From NCBI GenBank assembly GCA_902776615.1, contig CACYQU010000019.1:1-34469 (forward strand): DNA of 34,469 nucleotides. The letters are read 5' to 3'. This DNA is from an uncultured bacterium (GTDB lineage Bacteria; Verrucomicrobiota; Kiritimatiellia; RFP12; UBA1067). The notes below the pieces were generated by a model, which was not told the origin of the DNA, ran no database searches, and worked only from the letters and a program-made list of their open reading frames with translations. Each line of letters begins with the position of its first letter. Position 1 is the first letter of the stretch. Position numbers and translations under genes: made by a program. Below, piece after piece: positions 5,695-15,469 of the stretch.

Positions 5695-7089
5695 ATGAAG
5701 CATACCATCAAGGCAATAGTCTCTGTCGGGGCTTGTTTTTTCTCGGCGGTGGCGTTTGCCGAGCCGTTCGATTTGACGCTTGGCCCTGTTGAGGGCGATG
5801 CGACCCAGATGCTGCAAAAGGCGTTTGACGAGTGCTATCTTGCAGGCGGCGGGACGGTTGCCCTCGAAAAGGGCGTTTACGCAGTGGGCGGGTTGCGTCT
5901 CAGAAGCAATACGACGCTTTTGCTCAAGAGCGGAGCGCTTTTGAAGGGAACGCGCGACTGCGATGCGTATGATATGCTTTCCCGCGACGAGATAGAGCCT
6001 GTGCCGCAGGATTTCTTCGCGCCCGGGGTTGTTTGGGTTACGCCCAAGCTCCGCAAGACGAACGACCACATTCTCAAGGCCGCGAGCCGTTGGAACAACG
6101 CCATAATACGCGTGCTTTGCGCGCGAAATGTGAGCATAATCGGCGAGGAGGGGTCCGCGATAGACGGTTGCGACAGCTACGATCCGATCGGCGAAGAGCA
6201 TTTCCGCGGCGTTCACGGTATTTCGGTTCACGACTCCACCAACTGCGTATTCAAGGGCTACACCATACGAAATACCGGCAACTGGGCGCATAATGTGTGG
6301 CGCAGCGCCGGCTTGCGCTTCGAAAACCTCACGATACTCGGGGGACACGACGGCATACATTTCTCGAGCTGCGACCGCGTGGAGATACGGGATTGCCTCA
6401 TGAAAACCGGCGACGACTGCGTGGCCGGGTTCGACAATGAAGATGTCGCGGTAGGCGGGTGCTCGTTCAACACGGCGTGCAGCGCGTTCCGCTTCGGCGG
6501 AAGGCGCGTGCTGGTCGAAAACTGCCGCGCGTGGGGTCCGGCGGAATACCCGATCCGCAATTCTCTGCCGAAAGCCGACCGCATATCGGGTTCGCACGGC
6601 ATTCCGGGGGCGGGGTGGCGCACGATGCTTTCGCTTTTCACGTATTATTCCGACTTCACGATAAAGGTGCGGCACGATCCCGGCGAAATCACCATCCGGA
6701 ACGTGAGCGTCGAGAATGCGGAGCGCTTTCTGCACTACAACTTCTCCGGCAACGAGGTCTGGCAGAAGAACCGTCCGCTGCGCGGCATTCGCTTCGAGAA
6801 CGTCGTGGCGACGGGGCTTGGGCTGAGCCTATGCGCATACGGCGACGGGGAGGCGCCGTGTTCCCTCGCGCTCAAGGACTGCCGCGTAGCGTTCAAGGCG
6901 CCGCAAAAAGAGTTCATCAGGGCGGCGCATCTGGAGTCGCTCGTGCTAGACGGCGTTTCCGTAGAGGGGGTCGAAGGGCCGTGCGTCAGGAGCTGGGGCG
7001 ATGTCGCGAAGCCCGAAGCGCGCGGGCTCGCCGGCGTCGGGACGGAGGTCGTCGAGGCCGACGTTCCGTTCAAAGTGAAGCCGATATGA
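5695..7089 (+). CDS. Secreted GH28-like right-handed beta-helix protein (polygalacturonase-like)
   Basis: The product (464 residues) has a signal peptide (cleavage after AFA near residue 22) and so acts outside the cytoplasm. The body reads as parallel beta-helix coils. Two acidic sites match glycoside hydrolase family 28: Asp219 in GGHDGIHF and Asp240/Asp241 in TGDDC. The 21-residue spacing between them is that seen in polygalacturonases. Where the family has a GHG histidine, about 21 residues later, this protein has NTACSAFRFGG, so the canonical His is missing; an FTIK segment may stand for the RIK motif. The substrate is therefore uncertain: a pectin-like or other acidic glycan is possible. 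aaagga lies 8-14 nt before the ATG. It is monocistronic, with its own promoter, and ends 109 nt before the hydrogenase operon. Confidence 0.82.
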   Translation: MKHTIKAIVSVGACFFSAVAFAEPFDLTLGPVEGDATQMLQKAFDECYLAGGGTVALEKGVYAVGGLRLRSNTTLLLKSGALLKGTRDCDAYDMLSRDEIEPVPQDFFAPGVVWVTPKLRKTNDHILKAASRWNNAIIRVLCARNVSIIGEEGSAIDGCDSYDPIGEEHFRGVHGISVHDSTNCVFKGYTIRNTGNWAHNVWRSAGLRFENLTILGGHDGIHFSSCDRVEIRDCLMKTGDDCVAGFDNEDVAVGGCSFNTACSAFRFGGRRVLVENCRAWGPAEYPIRNSLPKADRISGSHGIPGAGWRTMLSLFTYYSDFTIKVRHDPGEITIRNVSVENAERFLHYNFSGNEVWQKNRPLRGIRFENVVATGLGLSLCAYGDGEAPCSLALKDCRVAFKAPQKEFIRAAHLESLVLDGVSVEGVEGPCVRSWGDVAKPEARGLAGVGTEVVEADVPFKVKPI

Positions 7090-7113
7090 CAGGCGGCTTC
7101 AGGCGGCGACTAA

Positions 7114-7127
7114 TTAGACGCGTCTAA
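7114..7127. promoter_or_regulatory. Perfect 14-bp palindrome, candidate operator
   Basis: TTAGACGCGTCTAA is a perfect dyad centred on CG, 4 nt upstream of the -35 of the hydrogenase promoter. A CG-centred dyad of this length is typical of LacI-type operators, but no such regulator is encoded in the window. It has no U-tract, so it is a poor terminator for the preceding gene. Confidence 0.4.
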
Positions 7128-7131
7128 CACA

Positions 7132-7160
7132 TTGCCATTCATCCCCGGTTTTGCTATAAT
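7132..7160 (+). promoter_or_regulatory. Promoter of the hydrogenase operon
   Basis: TTGCCA (7132-7137), a 17-nt spacer ending in TGC, and TATAAT (7155-7160). The start codon at 7199 is 38 nt downstream, with aagggag at 7185-7191 as ribosome site. Confidence 0.75.
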
Positions 7161-7198
7161 GCCTACAACCATTCACCAAAGATCAAGGGAGAAAACTC

Positions 7199-7678
7199 GT
7201 GAGCGAACAACTCGAAACGATGACGCCTGAGCTTAAGGCGTTCGTCTCCGACTGGAAATCCAAGCCGGGGAACCTCATAATGGTGCTGCACCAGGTGCAG
7301 CAGACATACGGATACATTCCCCGCAACATTGCAATAGAGATATCGCAGATGCTCGAAGTGCCGCTTGCCAAGATATACGGCGTCGTCACGTTCTACAACT
7401 TCTTCAAGCTGCAGAAGGCCGGCAAGTACATTGTGCAGGTCTGCCTCGGCACGGCGTGCTACCTGCGCGGCGGCGACGATCTCATAAAGGAGTTCGAGAA
7501 GCAGCTCGGCGTCGGGCTGAACGCGACGACCGGCGACGGCATGTTCACGGTGGAGGCGGTGCGCTGCCTCGGCTGCTGCGGTCTTGCGCCTGTGGCCGTC
7601 GTCAACGGCGAGGTCCACGGCAAGCTCGAGACGAAGGATGTTTCGAGGATCATCGAGCAGTACCGCGCGCGCGGCTGA
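7199..7678 (+). CDS. hndA: NuoE-like [2Fe-2S] subunit of the hydrogenase (HndA)
   Basis: The 159-residue product is a NuoE/24-kDa subunit homologue of cytoplasmic NAD(P)-linked [FeFe] hydrogenases. A helical N-terminal part (residues 1-75, with the family pattern YGYIP and GVVTFYNFF) precedes a thioredoxin-like domain. The four cluster ligands are visible: Cys82 and Cys87 (VCLGTACYLRG), and Cys123 and Cys127 (RCLGCCG). It would pass electrons within the complex formed with the next three gene products. Translation starts at GTG 7199, preceded by aagggag with 7-nt spacing. The order HndA, HndB, HndC, HndD matches the Desulfovibrio-type hnd operon. It is the first gene after a strong promoter. 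Confidence 0.93.
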   Translation: MSEQLETMTPELKAFVSDWKSKPGNLIMVLHQVQQTYGYIPRNIAIEISQMLEVPLAKIYGVVTFYNFFKLQKAGKYIVQVCLGTACYLRGGDDLIKEFEKQLGVGLNATTGDGMFTVEAVRCLGCCGLAPVAVVNGEVHGKLETKDVSRIIEQYRARG

Positions 7679-7719
7679 GGCTCGGACAACGTAAATCTCA
7701 AATCCAAGGAGACAGTAAC

Positions 7720-8115
7720 ATGGCAAAGCTTACATTGGACGATCTGCGCAAAATGCGCGGCGACAAGCAGAAGGCGATGGAGATGCGCGACAACTCCAAC
7801 AAGGACGTGCAGGTCATCGTCGGCATGGGTACGTGCGGCATAGCCGCCGGCGCGAAGGAGACCTTCACCACCCTCATCGACACGCTCACGGAGAAGGGCA
7901 TCACCAACGTGCTGATCCGCCAGACGGGCTGCATGGGCCTGTGCCACTCCGAGCCGACGGTCGAGGTCGTCGTTCCCGGAATGCCTGCAGTGATCTACGG
8001 CCACGTAGACGCCGCGACCGCGAAGGACATCGTCGAAAAGCACATCGTCGGCCACCAGCTGATCGATTCGAAGATCTGCGACCGTCCTTCGATCGACATC
8101 ATCAAGAACGGCTGA
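7720..8115 (+). CDS. hndB: Ferredoxin-like [2Fe-2S] subunit of the hydrogenase (HndB)
   Basis: The product is 131 residues, a thioredoxin-fold [2Fe-2S] ferredoxin. The motifs are GMGTCGIAAGA (Cys39) and TGCMGLCHSEP (Cys71 and Cys75), with a further Cys120. This matches HndB, the small subunit found between NuoE-like and NuoF-like subunits in hnd operons. It probably relays electrons inside the complex; its exact role is less settled than that of the other subunits. The ATG at 7720 has aaggag at 7706-7711. The gap to hndA is 41 nt and to hndC 27 nt, consistent with one transcript. Confidence 0.9.
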   Translation: MAKLTLDDLRKMRGDKQKAMEMRDNSNKDVQVIVGMGTCGIAAGAKETFTTLIDTLTEKGITNVLIRQTGCMGLCHSEPTVEVVVPGMPAVIYGHVDAATAKDIVEKHIVGHQLIDSKICDRPSIDIIKNG

Positions 8116-8142
8116 CGCCACTGAACATTTCAAGGAGACAAA

Positions 8143-9930
<1,788 letters not shown>

Positions 9931-9951
9931 GAGAGGAAAGGAACTTTCAAT

Positions 9952-11754
9952 ATGGATATGGTTAAACTCGAAGTCAACGGCGTTGCGGTCGAAGTCCCGA
10001 AAGGCTCCAACCTCCTCGTCGCCGCTCGCGCCGCGAACATCAAGATTCCGACGCTCTGCTACCACCCCGACCTCAAGCCCGGCGCCAGCTGCGGCATCTG
10101 CGTCGTGCGTCAGCTCGTGCCTTCGCGCACCGAGCCCGGCAAGTTTGTCCCGAGCCCGAAGCTCCTCCGCGCGTGCTGCACCGAGGCGACCGAAGGCATG
10201 AAGATCATCACCCACGACCCTGACATCGTGCAGGTTCGCCGCACCGTTCTCGAGCTCATTCTCGCGAACCATCCGCAGGACTGCCTGCAGTGCCCGCGTT
10301 CCGGCAGCTGCGAACTTCAGAATATCGCCGCCGATTTCGGCATCCGCGACATTCCGTTCCCGCGCGAGGTCATCCACCGCGACATCGACAACTCCACGCC
10401 GTCGATCGTGCTCAACTCCGACAAGTGCATCAAGTGCGGCCGCTGCGCCGAGGTGTGCCAGGAGATGCAGAACGTCTGGGCGCTCGAGTTCATCGGCCGC
10501 GGCGAGAAGACAGTGATGGCCCCCGCCGCCGGCGTCAAGCTCGCCGAGTCGCCCTGCATCAAGTGCGGCCAGTGCTCTGCGCACTGTCCCGTGGGCGCGA
10601 TCTACGAGAACGACGAGACGAAGAAGGTCTGGGCCGCTTTGCAGGATCCCGAGAAGGTCTGCCTCGTGCAGATCGCCCCGGCCGTGCGCGTCGCGCTCGG
10701 CGAGGCGTTCGGCATGGCCCCCGGCTCGCTCACGACCGGCAAGATCTACGCCGCGCTGCGCCGTCTCGGCTTCAATCAGGTGTTCGACACGAACTTCTCG
10801 GCCGACGTCACGATCATGGAGGAAGGCACCGAGTTCATCAAGCGCTTCACCGAGGGCGGACAGTTGCCGCTGCTCACCAGCTGCTGCCCGGCCTGGACCG
10901 ACTGGATGGAGAAATACGCACCCGATTTCACCGAGAACTTCTCGACCGCCAAGTCGCCCCAGCAGATGCTCTCCGCTCTCGCCAAGAGCTACTGGCCCGA
11001 GAAGAACGGGGTCGATCCCGCGAAGGTCCACGTGACTTCGATCATGCCCTGCACGGCGAAGAAGCACGAGATCATCCGCGACGAGCACATGAACTCGACC
11101 GGCTTCCAGGATACCGACGTGGTCCTCACGACCCGCGAGCTCGCCCGCATGATCAAGGCGGCGGGCATCGACTTCGCGTCGCTGCCTGAAGAGCCCGCAG
11201 ACAAGCTGCTCGGCGCATACACCGGCGCCGGCACGATCTTCGGCGTCACCGGCGGCGTCATGGAGGCCGCGCTCCGCACGGCCTACTGCCTCATCACCGG
11301 CGAGGCCCAGCCCCCGAGCATCGACTTCAAGGAAGTGCGCGGAATGGAAGGTGTCAAGACCGCCACCATCGACATCAAGGGCACGAAGGTCAACATCGCC
11401 GTCGCGCACCAGATGGGCAATGTCGAGAAGGTGCTCGACATGATCCGCGAAGACCGCCAGAACGGCGTCAAGCCGCGCTTCGACTTCATCGAAGTCATGG
11501 CGTGCCGCGGCGGATGCATCGGCGGCGGCGGCCAGCCCTGCCTCGCGACGGACGAAGTCCGCGCCAAGCGCACGGCCGGTCTCTACACGGATGACGAGAA
11601 GTGCACTCTGCGCATGTCGCACCTCAACCCCGAGGTCACGGCCCTTTACAAGGACTTCCTCGGCGGCAAGACGGGTGCGCAGGGCGGCGAGAAGGCCCAT
11701 CACCTGCTGCACACGGCCTACAAGAAGGTCGATGTCTATACATTCGCCAAGTAA
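9952..11754 (+). CDS. hndD: [FeFe] hydrogenase catalytic subunit (HndD/HydA)
   Basis: The 600-residue protein carries the H-cluster, where protons and H2 are interconverted. Domains in order: N-terminal [2Fe-2S] (Cys36, Cys47, Cys50 and Cys75 or 76); a His/Cys [4Fe-4S] site (His107, Cys111, Cys114, Cys120); two [4Fe-4S] ferredoxin motifs (Cys159, 162, 165, 169 and Cys202, 205, 208, 212); then the H-domain. The three signatures are intact: TSCCPAW (309-315), MPCTAKKHE (365-373) and MACRGGCIGGGGQP (516-529). Cys311 is the expected proton relay, and Cys312, 367, 518 and 522 the cluster ligands. It is the last gene of the operon, 21 nt after hndC, followed by a terminator. No H-cluster maturases (HydEFG) lie in the window. 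Confidence 0.96.
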   Translation: MDMVKLEVNGVAVEVPKGSNLLVAARAANIKIPTLCYHPDLKPGASCGICVVRQLVPSRTEPGKFVPSPKLLRACCTEATEGMKIITHDPDIVQVRRTVLELILANHPQDCLQCPRSGSCELQNIAADFGIRDIPFPREVIHRDIDNSTPSIVLNSDKCIKCGRCAEVCQEMQNVWALEFIGRGEKTVMAPAAGVKLAESPCIKCGQCSAHCPVGAIYENDETKKVWAALQDPEKVCLVQIAPAVRVALGEAFGMAPGSLTTGKIYAALRRLGFNQVFDTNFSADVTIMEEGTEFIKRFTEGGQLPLLTSCCPAWTDWMEKYAPDFTENFSTAKSPQQMLSALAKSYWPEKNGVDPAKVHVTSIMPCTAKKHEIIRDEHMNSTGFQDTDVVLTTRELARMIKAAGIDFASLPEEPADKLLGAYTGAGTIFGVTGGVMEAALRTAYCLITGEAQPPSIDFKEVRGMEGVKTATIDIKGTKVNIAVAHQMGNVEKVLDMIREDRQNGVKPRFDFIEVMACRGGCIGGGGQPCLATDEVRAKRTAGLYTDDEKCTLRMSHLNPEVTALYKDFLGGKTGAQGGEKAHHLLHTAYKKVDVYTFAK

Positions 11755-11790
11755 GGCGCTGTGCGCGGCTTCAAGCCGCTCACGCAATAC

Positions 11791-11832
11791 AAAGCAAGCC
11801 CCCGTCCTGAAGAGCGGGGGTTTGCTTTTGTT
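11791..11832 (+). terminator. Rho-independent terminator of the hydrogenase operon
   Basis: aaagcaagcccccg (11791-11804) pairs with cgggggtttgcttt (11815-11828) with one G-U pair around a 10-nt loop. T-rich sequence follows. It is 36 nt after the hndD stop codon. Confidence 0.85.
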
Positions 11833-11858
11833 TCAGCCCCGGAATTAAACATCTCCAG

Positions 11859-11888
11859 TTGCGCCGTTGCAGTGCAATATGATATACT
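11859..11888 (+). promoter_or_regulatory. Probable promoter of infA
   Basis: TTGCGC (11859-11864), an 18-nt spacer ending in TGA, and TATACT (11883-11888). It lies 33 nt upstream of the infA ATG. Confidence 0.5.
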
Positions 11889-11921
11889 ATCCCAGTTTTA
11901 CGGACAAAAAAGGTTAAACGA

Positions 11922-12167
11922 ATGGCGAAAGAAGAAGATCAGGCGATTGAAGTGACCGGCGTGGTCACTAAGGTTCTGCCTGCCACCATGTACAAGGTGA
12001 GGCTTGAAAATGGGCACGAGGTGCTCGCCCACATCTCCGGCAAGATGCGGAAGTTCTTCATCAAAATTGCAATCGGCGACACTGTTACCGTAGAGATATC
12101 GCCGTACGATCTCGGCAAGGGTCGCATAACCTACCGTCACAAGGAGGCTCCGCCGCCTGTGCGCTGA
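11922..12167 (+). CDS. infA: Translation initiation factor IF-1
   Basis: The 81-residue product is a single S1/OB-fold protein with the IF-1 pattern: [20 protein letters not shown], then [46 protein letters not shown]-1 binds the A site of the 30S subunit and assists initiation. The C-terminal tail (HKEAPPPVR) is longer and more Pro-rich than in the usual 72-residue form. It stands alone with its own promoter rather than in the spc ribosomal operon, where it is commonly found. The ribosome site is weak (aagg about 9 nt upstream). Confidence 0.93.
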   Translation: MAKEEDQAIEVTGVVTKVLPATMYKVRLENGHEVLAHISGKMRKFFIKIAIGDTVTVEISPYDLGKGRITYRHKEAPPPVR

Positions 12168-12228
12168 GCAGCCATTCTCTCGTTATTTCACCGCAACATT
12201 CTCAACATCACTCGAAAGGAAACATATC

Positions 12229-12993
12229 ATGTCAGGTCACAGCCACTGGGCGACAATCAAGCGCGCGAAGGGCGCGGCAGACGCCAAGAAAGGTAAGATA
12301 TTCTCCAAGCTCGGCAAGGAGATCACCATCGTCGTCAAGGCGAAGGGCGGCAATCCCGATAACAATCCCACGCTCCGCACGCTGATCGCCAAGGCGAAGG
12401 CGGCGCAGATGCCTAACGACAACATCGACCGCGCGATCAAGAAGGGCACGGGCGAGCTCGAGTCCGCGGCGCTCGTCGATGCGCAGTACGAGGGCATCAA
12501 GGGCGGCGTCGCGTTCGTCGTCAACGTTCTTACCGACAACAAGAACCGCGCCGCGGCCGAGGTCGGCAACGTCTTCAAGAAGAACGGCCTCGAGTTTGCC
12601 AAGCAGGGCAGCGCGTCGCGTCTTTTCGACCGCATGGGGCAGATCATGATTCCTGCGAAGGAGGGCGTCGACGAGGATAAGGTTACCGAGGTCGCTCTCG
12701 AGGTGGGCGCCGAGGATGTCGTCGTCGAGGACGGCGGCTTCACGGTGAAGTGCCAGCCGAACGACTTCACGACCGTTCTCGAAGGCATCAAGACCGCCGG
12801 CATCGCCGTCGACGAGGAGAACTCGTCCGTCGGGCTCGTTCCCAACATGACGACTCCCGTGAGCGATGTCGCAACGGCGAAGGCGCTCCAGAAGTTTATC
12901 GACATGCTCGAGGATCTTGAGGACGTTCAGGACGTCTACAACAACATGGAGACGACCGACGAGGTCGATGCCGCGCTGGAGGCGGAAGGCTGA
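12229..12993 (+). CDS. yebC: YebC/PmpR family protein (TACO1-like)
   Basis: The 254-residue product starts MSGHSHWATIKRAKGAADA, the hallmark N-terminus of the YebC/TACO1 family, and continues with the KIFSKLGKEI and MPNDNIDRAIKKG motifs. It has normal family length. Members act as DNA-binding regulators in some bacteria and, more recently, as translation factors easing ribosome stalling at proline-rich sequences; which applies here cannot be told. ATG 12229 has gaaagga at 12214-12220. The acidic C-terminus (VDAALEAEG) is ordinary for the family. The next gene starts 5 nt after the stop. Confidence 0.92.
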   Translation: MSGHSHWATIKRAKGAADAKKGKIFSKLGKEITIVVKAKGGNPDNNPTLRTLIAKAKAAQMPNDNIDRAIKKGTGELESAALVDAQYEGIKGGVAFVVNVLTDNKNRAAAEVGNVFKKNGLEFAKQGSASRLFDRMGQIMIPAKEGVDEDKVTEVALEVGAEDVVVEDGGFTVKCQPNDFTTVLEGIKTAGIAVDEENSSVGLVPNMTTPVSDVATAKALQKFIDMLEDLEDVQDVYNNMETTDEVDAALEAEG

Positions 12994-12998
12994 TAGCC

Positions 12999-13373
12999 AT
13001 GAAGATCGAACACGTAGCGATTGACGTGCCTGACGCCGAGGCGTTCAAGGCGTGGTGGTGCAAGAATCTCGGAATGCGCGTTTCGTCCAATCCGGGCTTT
13101 CTCATGGACGACTCCGGCGAGTCGGGCCTTGAGATCTACCGCACAGGCGAGACGCCTGCCGCGCCGGACTACAAGGCCATGAATTCCATGACTCTCCATG
13201 TGGCGTTCGTATCCGACGACGTAAAGGCCGATGTCGATCGCCTCGTGGCGGCCGGGGCTACGCTCGAGCAGCTGAATCTCGAGAACCCGGCGTTTCATAT
13301 GGCAATTCTGCGCGATCCGTGGGGCGTGGCGATTCAGCTCTGCCGCCGCGAAAAGTCCATATTCATAAAGTAG
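12999..13373 (+). CDS. VOC (glyoxalase/bleomycin-resistance fold) protein
   Basis: The 124-residue protein has the paired beta-alpha-beta-beta-beta units of the vicinal oxygen chelate superfamily. It opens MKIEHVAIDVPD with a candidate metal ligand His5; Glu45 (GLEIYR) and His67 (LHVAF) fall where further ligands are expected. The final strand, DPWGVAIQL, has Gln112 where most metal-dependent members have Glu. The metal site may therefore be altered or lost, and the substrate cannot be assigned. Ribosome site ggaagg is at 12984-12989, inside the end of yebC, so the two genes are probably co-transcribed. Confidence 0.8.
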   Translation: MKIEHVAIDVPDAEAFKAWWCKNLGMRVSSNPGFLMDDSGESGLEIYRTGETPAAPDYKAMNSMTLHVAFVSDDVKADVDRLVAAGATLEQLNLENPAFHMAILRDPWGVAIQLCRREKSIFIK

Positions 13374-13390
13374 GGTTGCGCAGCGGAGCT

Positions 13391-14251
13391 ATGCACAGGC
13401 TCGAAACAGCTATGTCCAAGGCAGCGGTCCTCATGGAGGCGCTGCCTTACATACAGGACTTCAAGGGATCGGTGGTCCTTCTGAAGCTTGGAGGGTCCGT
13501 CATGGAGGTCGAGGAAAACCTCGACTCCTTGATGGGCGACATAGCCCTTATGAATGCGGTCGGGATAAAGGTGGTTATCGTCCATGGCGGCGGCAAGGCC
13601 ATCTCCCGCGCAATCAAGGAGAGCGGCCACGAGCCGCGCTTCGTCGAAGGCCAGCGGGTGACGGACGAAGAGACGATGGAAATCGTCCGCAAGACGCTCA
13701 ACAATACGGTGAATCCCGATCTCGTGCGCCGTCTCCAGGAACGTGGCGCGAACGCGAGGCCGCTTCACGGCAACTGGATTTTTTCGGCCGAGCGCATAAT
13801 CGAGCCGGACCGCGGCTATGTAGGGCGCGTGACGCGCGTCGACAAGCGCGCGGTGTGCGAGATGCTTGATGCCGGAATCGTGCCCGTCGTCACGCCGCTT
13901 GGCACAGGCGAGCCAGATCAGCATCTGTACAACGTCAATGCCGATTTCGCCGCCGCCGCGCTGGCAAAGGCGCTGAAGGTGCGCAAATTCGCGCTCGTTT
14001 CAGACGTGCCGGGCCTGCTCCGCGATCCGGAGGATCCGTCAACCCTGTTCTCCACCCTCAGGCTTGACGACATTGCTGCATTGAAGGAGGATGGAGTCCT
14101 TTCGGGGGGGATGCTCCCGAAAATCGAAAGCTGCGCCGACGCGATACGCGCCGGGGTGCGCAAGGTGCACCTCGTCGACGGCAGAATGGCGCACTCGCTG
14201 CTTCTTGAGATATTCACGCGTGAAGGCGTGGGAACGGAGATAACGGAATGA
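13391..14251 (+). CDS. argB: Acetylglutamate kinase
   Basis: ArgB phosphorylates N-acetyl-L-glutamate with ATP, the second step of arginine/ornithine synthesis. The product (286 residues) has the amino-acid kinase fold with LLKLGGSVM near the N-terminus, VIVHGGGKAIS (substrate/ATP loop), NVNADFAAAALAKAL and a C-terminal GGMLPKIESC segment, all characteristic. Two starts are possible: ATG 13391 (cggag 2 nt upstream) and ATG 13412, which gives the tighter family N-terminus MSKAAVLMEALPYI. I chose 13391, with modest confidence. The stop overlaps the argD start (ATGA), which supports translational coupling of two enzymes of one pathway. Confidence 0.93.
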   Translation: MHRLETAMSKAAVLMEALPYIQDFKGSVVLLKLGGSVMEVEENLDSLMGDIALMNAVGIKVVIVHGGGKAISRAIKESGHEPRFVEGQRVTDEETMEIVRKTLNNTVNPDLVRRLQERGANARPLHGNWIFSAERIIEPDRGYVGRVTRVDKRAVCEMLDAGIVPVVTPLGTGEPDQHLYNVNADFAAAALAKALKVRKFALVSDVPGLLRDPEDPSTLFSTLRLDDIAALKEDGVLSGGMLPKIESCADAIRAGVRKVHLVDGRMAHSLLLEIFTREGVGTEITE

Positions 14252-15447
14252 GCAACAACACACAGGAAATCATCGAGCTCTACAAGTCGAAGGTAATGCC
14301 GACATACGCGCCATCTCTTGCGCTGGCGAGCGGAACCGGCGTTACGGTGCGCGATGTCGACAACCGCGTCTACTACGATTTCACGAGCGGCATAGCCGTC
14401 CACAACGTCGGCCACTGCAATCCGCGCGTCGTCGAGGCGATTCGCGAGCAGGTTGGCGCGATGACACACTGCTCGAACCTCTTCGTCAACACTCCGGCCA
14501 CGCTTCTCGCGCAGAAGCTCGTCGAGCTTTCGGGCCTTGGCGGCAAGGTGTTCTTCTGCAATTCCGGCGCGGAGGCGAACGAGGCGGCGATCAAGCTCGC
14601 ACGCCGGTGGGGTTCGCAGAACGGCGGCCGCTACGAGATCGTGACGATGCGCCAGGGCTTCCACGGCCGCACGCTCGCGACACTCGCCGCGACAGGGCAG
14701 GCGTGGTGCCAGGAAGGCTACGATCCCCTGCCGGTAGGCTTCACATACGCCGACTTCAACGACATCGAGAGCGTCAAAGCCGCAGTTGGCGACAAGACGG
14801 TCGCCATCATGCTGGAGGCGGTCCAGGGCGAAGGCGGCGTGACGCCCGCGACCGAGGAGTTCATGAAGGGCGTTCGTGCTCTCTGCGACGAGAAGAACCT
14901 GCTCATGATCTGCGACGAGGTGCAGTGCGGCATGGGCCGCACGGGTACATGGTTCGCATGGCAGGGGTATGACGTCAAGCCCGATCTCTTTACGCTGGCA
15001 AAGGCGCTTGCCGACGGAATCCCCATGGGAGCGCTCGTTTCGAACGAGAAGTTCGCAGATGTGTTCACCGTCTCTTCGCACGCTTCCACGTTCGGAGGCA
15101 ACCCCGTCGCGGCGGCGGCCGCCCTGGCGGTGATCGACGTCATAACCGAGGAGAAGCTTCTTGAGAACGTCGAGAAGATAGGTACGCTTTTCCGCGAGGC
15201 GCTGCAGGGGCTTGTCGACAAGTACGACAAGCTTCTCGAAGTGCGCGGCAAGGGGCTTATGGTCGGCCTCGTCGTCGATGGCGACGCGAAGGAAATAGTC
15301 GAGGCTTTGCAGGGCCAGAGCATTCTCGCCCTCACGGCCGGGCCGAACGTGGTCCGTTTTCTGCCGCCGCTGACGCTTGGCGAGGACGACCTTGAGGATG
15401 CCGTCGACATGATCAGCGATGCGTTCGACTGCGTGTATGGCGAGTGA
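14248..15447 (+). CDS. argD: Acetylornithine aminotransferase
   Basis: This 399-residue class III PLP aminotransferase would convert N-acetylglutamate semialdehyde to N-acetylornithine. Visible features are FTSGIAVHNVGHCNP, the phosphate-binding NSGAEANE (105-112), DEVQCGMGRTG (223-233) with its PLP-contacting Asp, and the Schiff-base lysine Lys252 in FTLAKALADGIPMG. The N-terminal MPTYAPSLALASGTG is typical of ArgD. Succinyldiaminopimelate or other omega-aminotransferase activity is possible, as in many ArgD enzymes, but adjacency to argB argues for arginine synthesis. Confidence 0.93.
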   Translation: MSNNTQEIIELYKSKVMPTYAPSLALASGTGVTVRDVDNRVYYDFTSGIAVHNVGHCNPRVVEAIREQVGAMTHCSNLFVNTPATLLAQKLVELSGLGGKVFFCNSGAEANEAAIKLARRWGSQNGGRYEIVTMRQGFHGRTLATLAATGQAWCQEGYDPLPVGFTYADFNDIESVKAAVGDKTVAIMLEAVQGEGGVTPATEEFMKGVRALCDEKNLLMICDEVQCGMGRTGTWFAWQGYDVKPDLFTLAKALADGIPMGALVSNEKFADVFTVSSHASTFGGNPVAAAAALAVIDVITEEKLLENVEKIGTLFREALQGLVDKYDKLLEVRGKGLMVGLVVDGDAKEIVEALQGQSILALTAGPNVVRFLPPLTLGEDDLEDAVDMISDAFDCVYGE

Positions 15448-15469
15448 CGTTTGAGGCAGTTTCGCAAAG

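Noticed and set aside
4630..6735. A 701-codon minus-strand open frame across the transposase and GH28-like genes
   Set aside because: It crosses two plus-strand genes with clear catalytic motifs and their intergenic promoter, and its translation is low-complexity and Arg/Ala-rich.
7114..7127. The palindrome as a terminator of the GH28-like gene
   Set aside because: The dyad has no loop of useful size and no U-tract, and it abuts a promoter; an operator is more likely.
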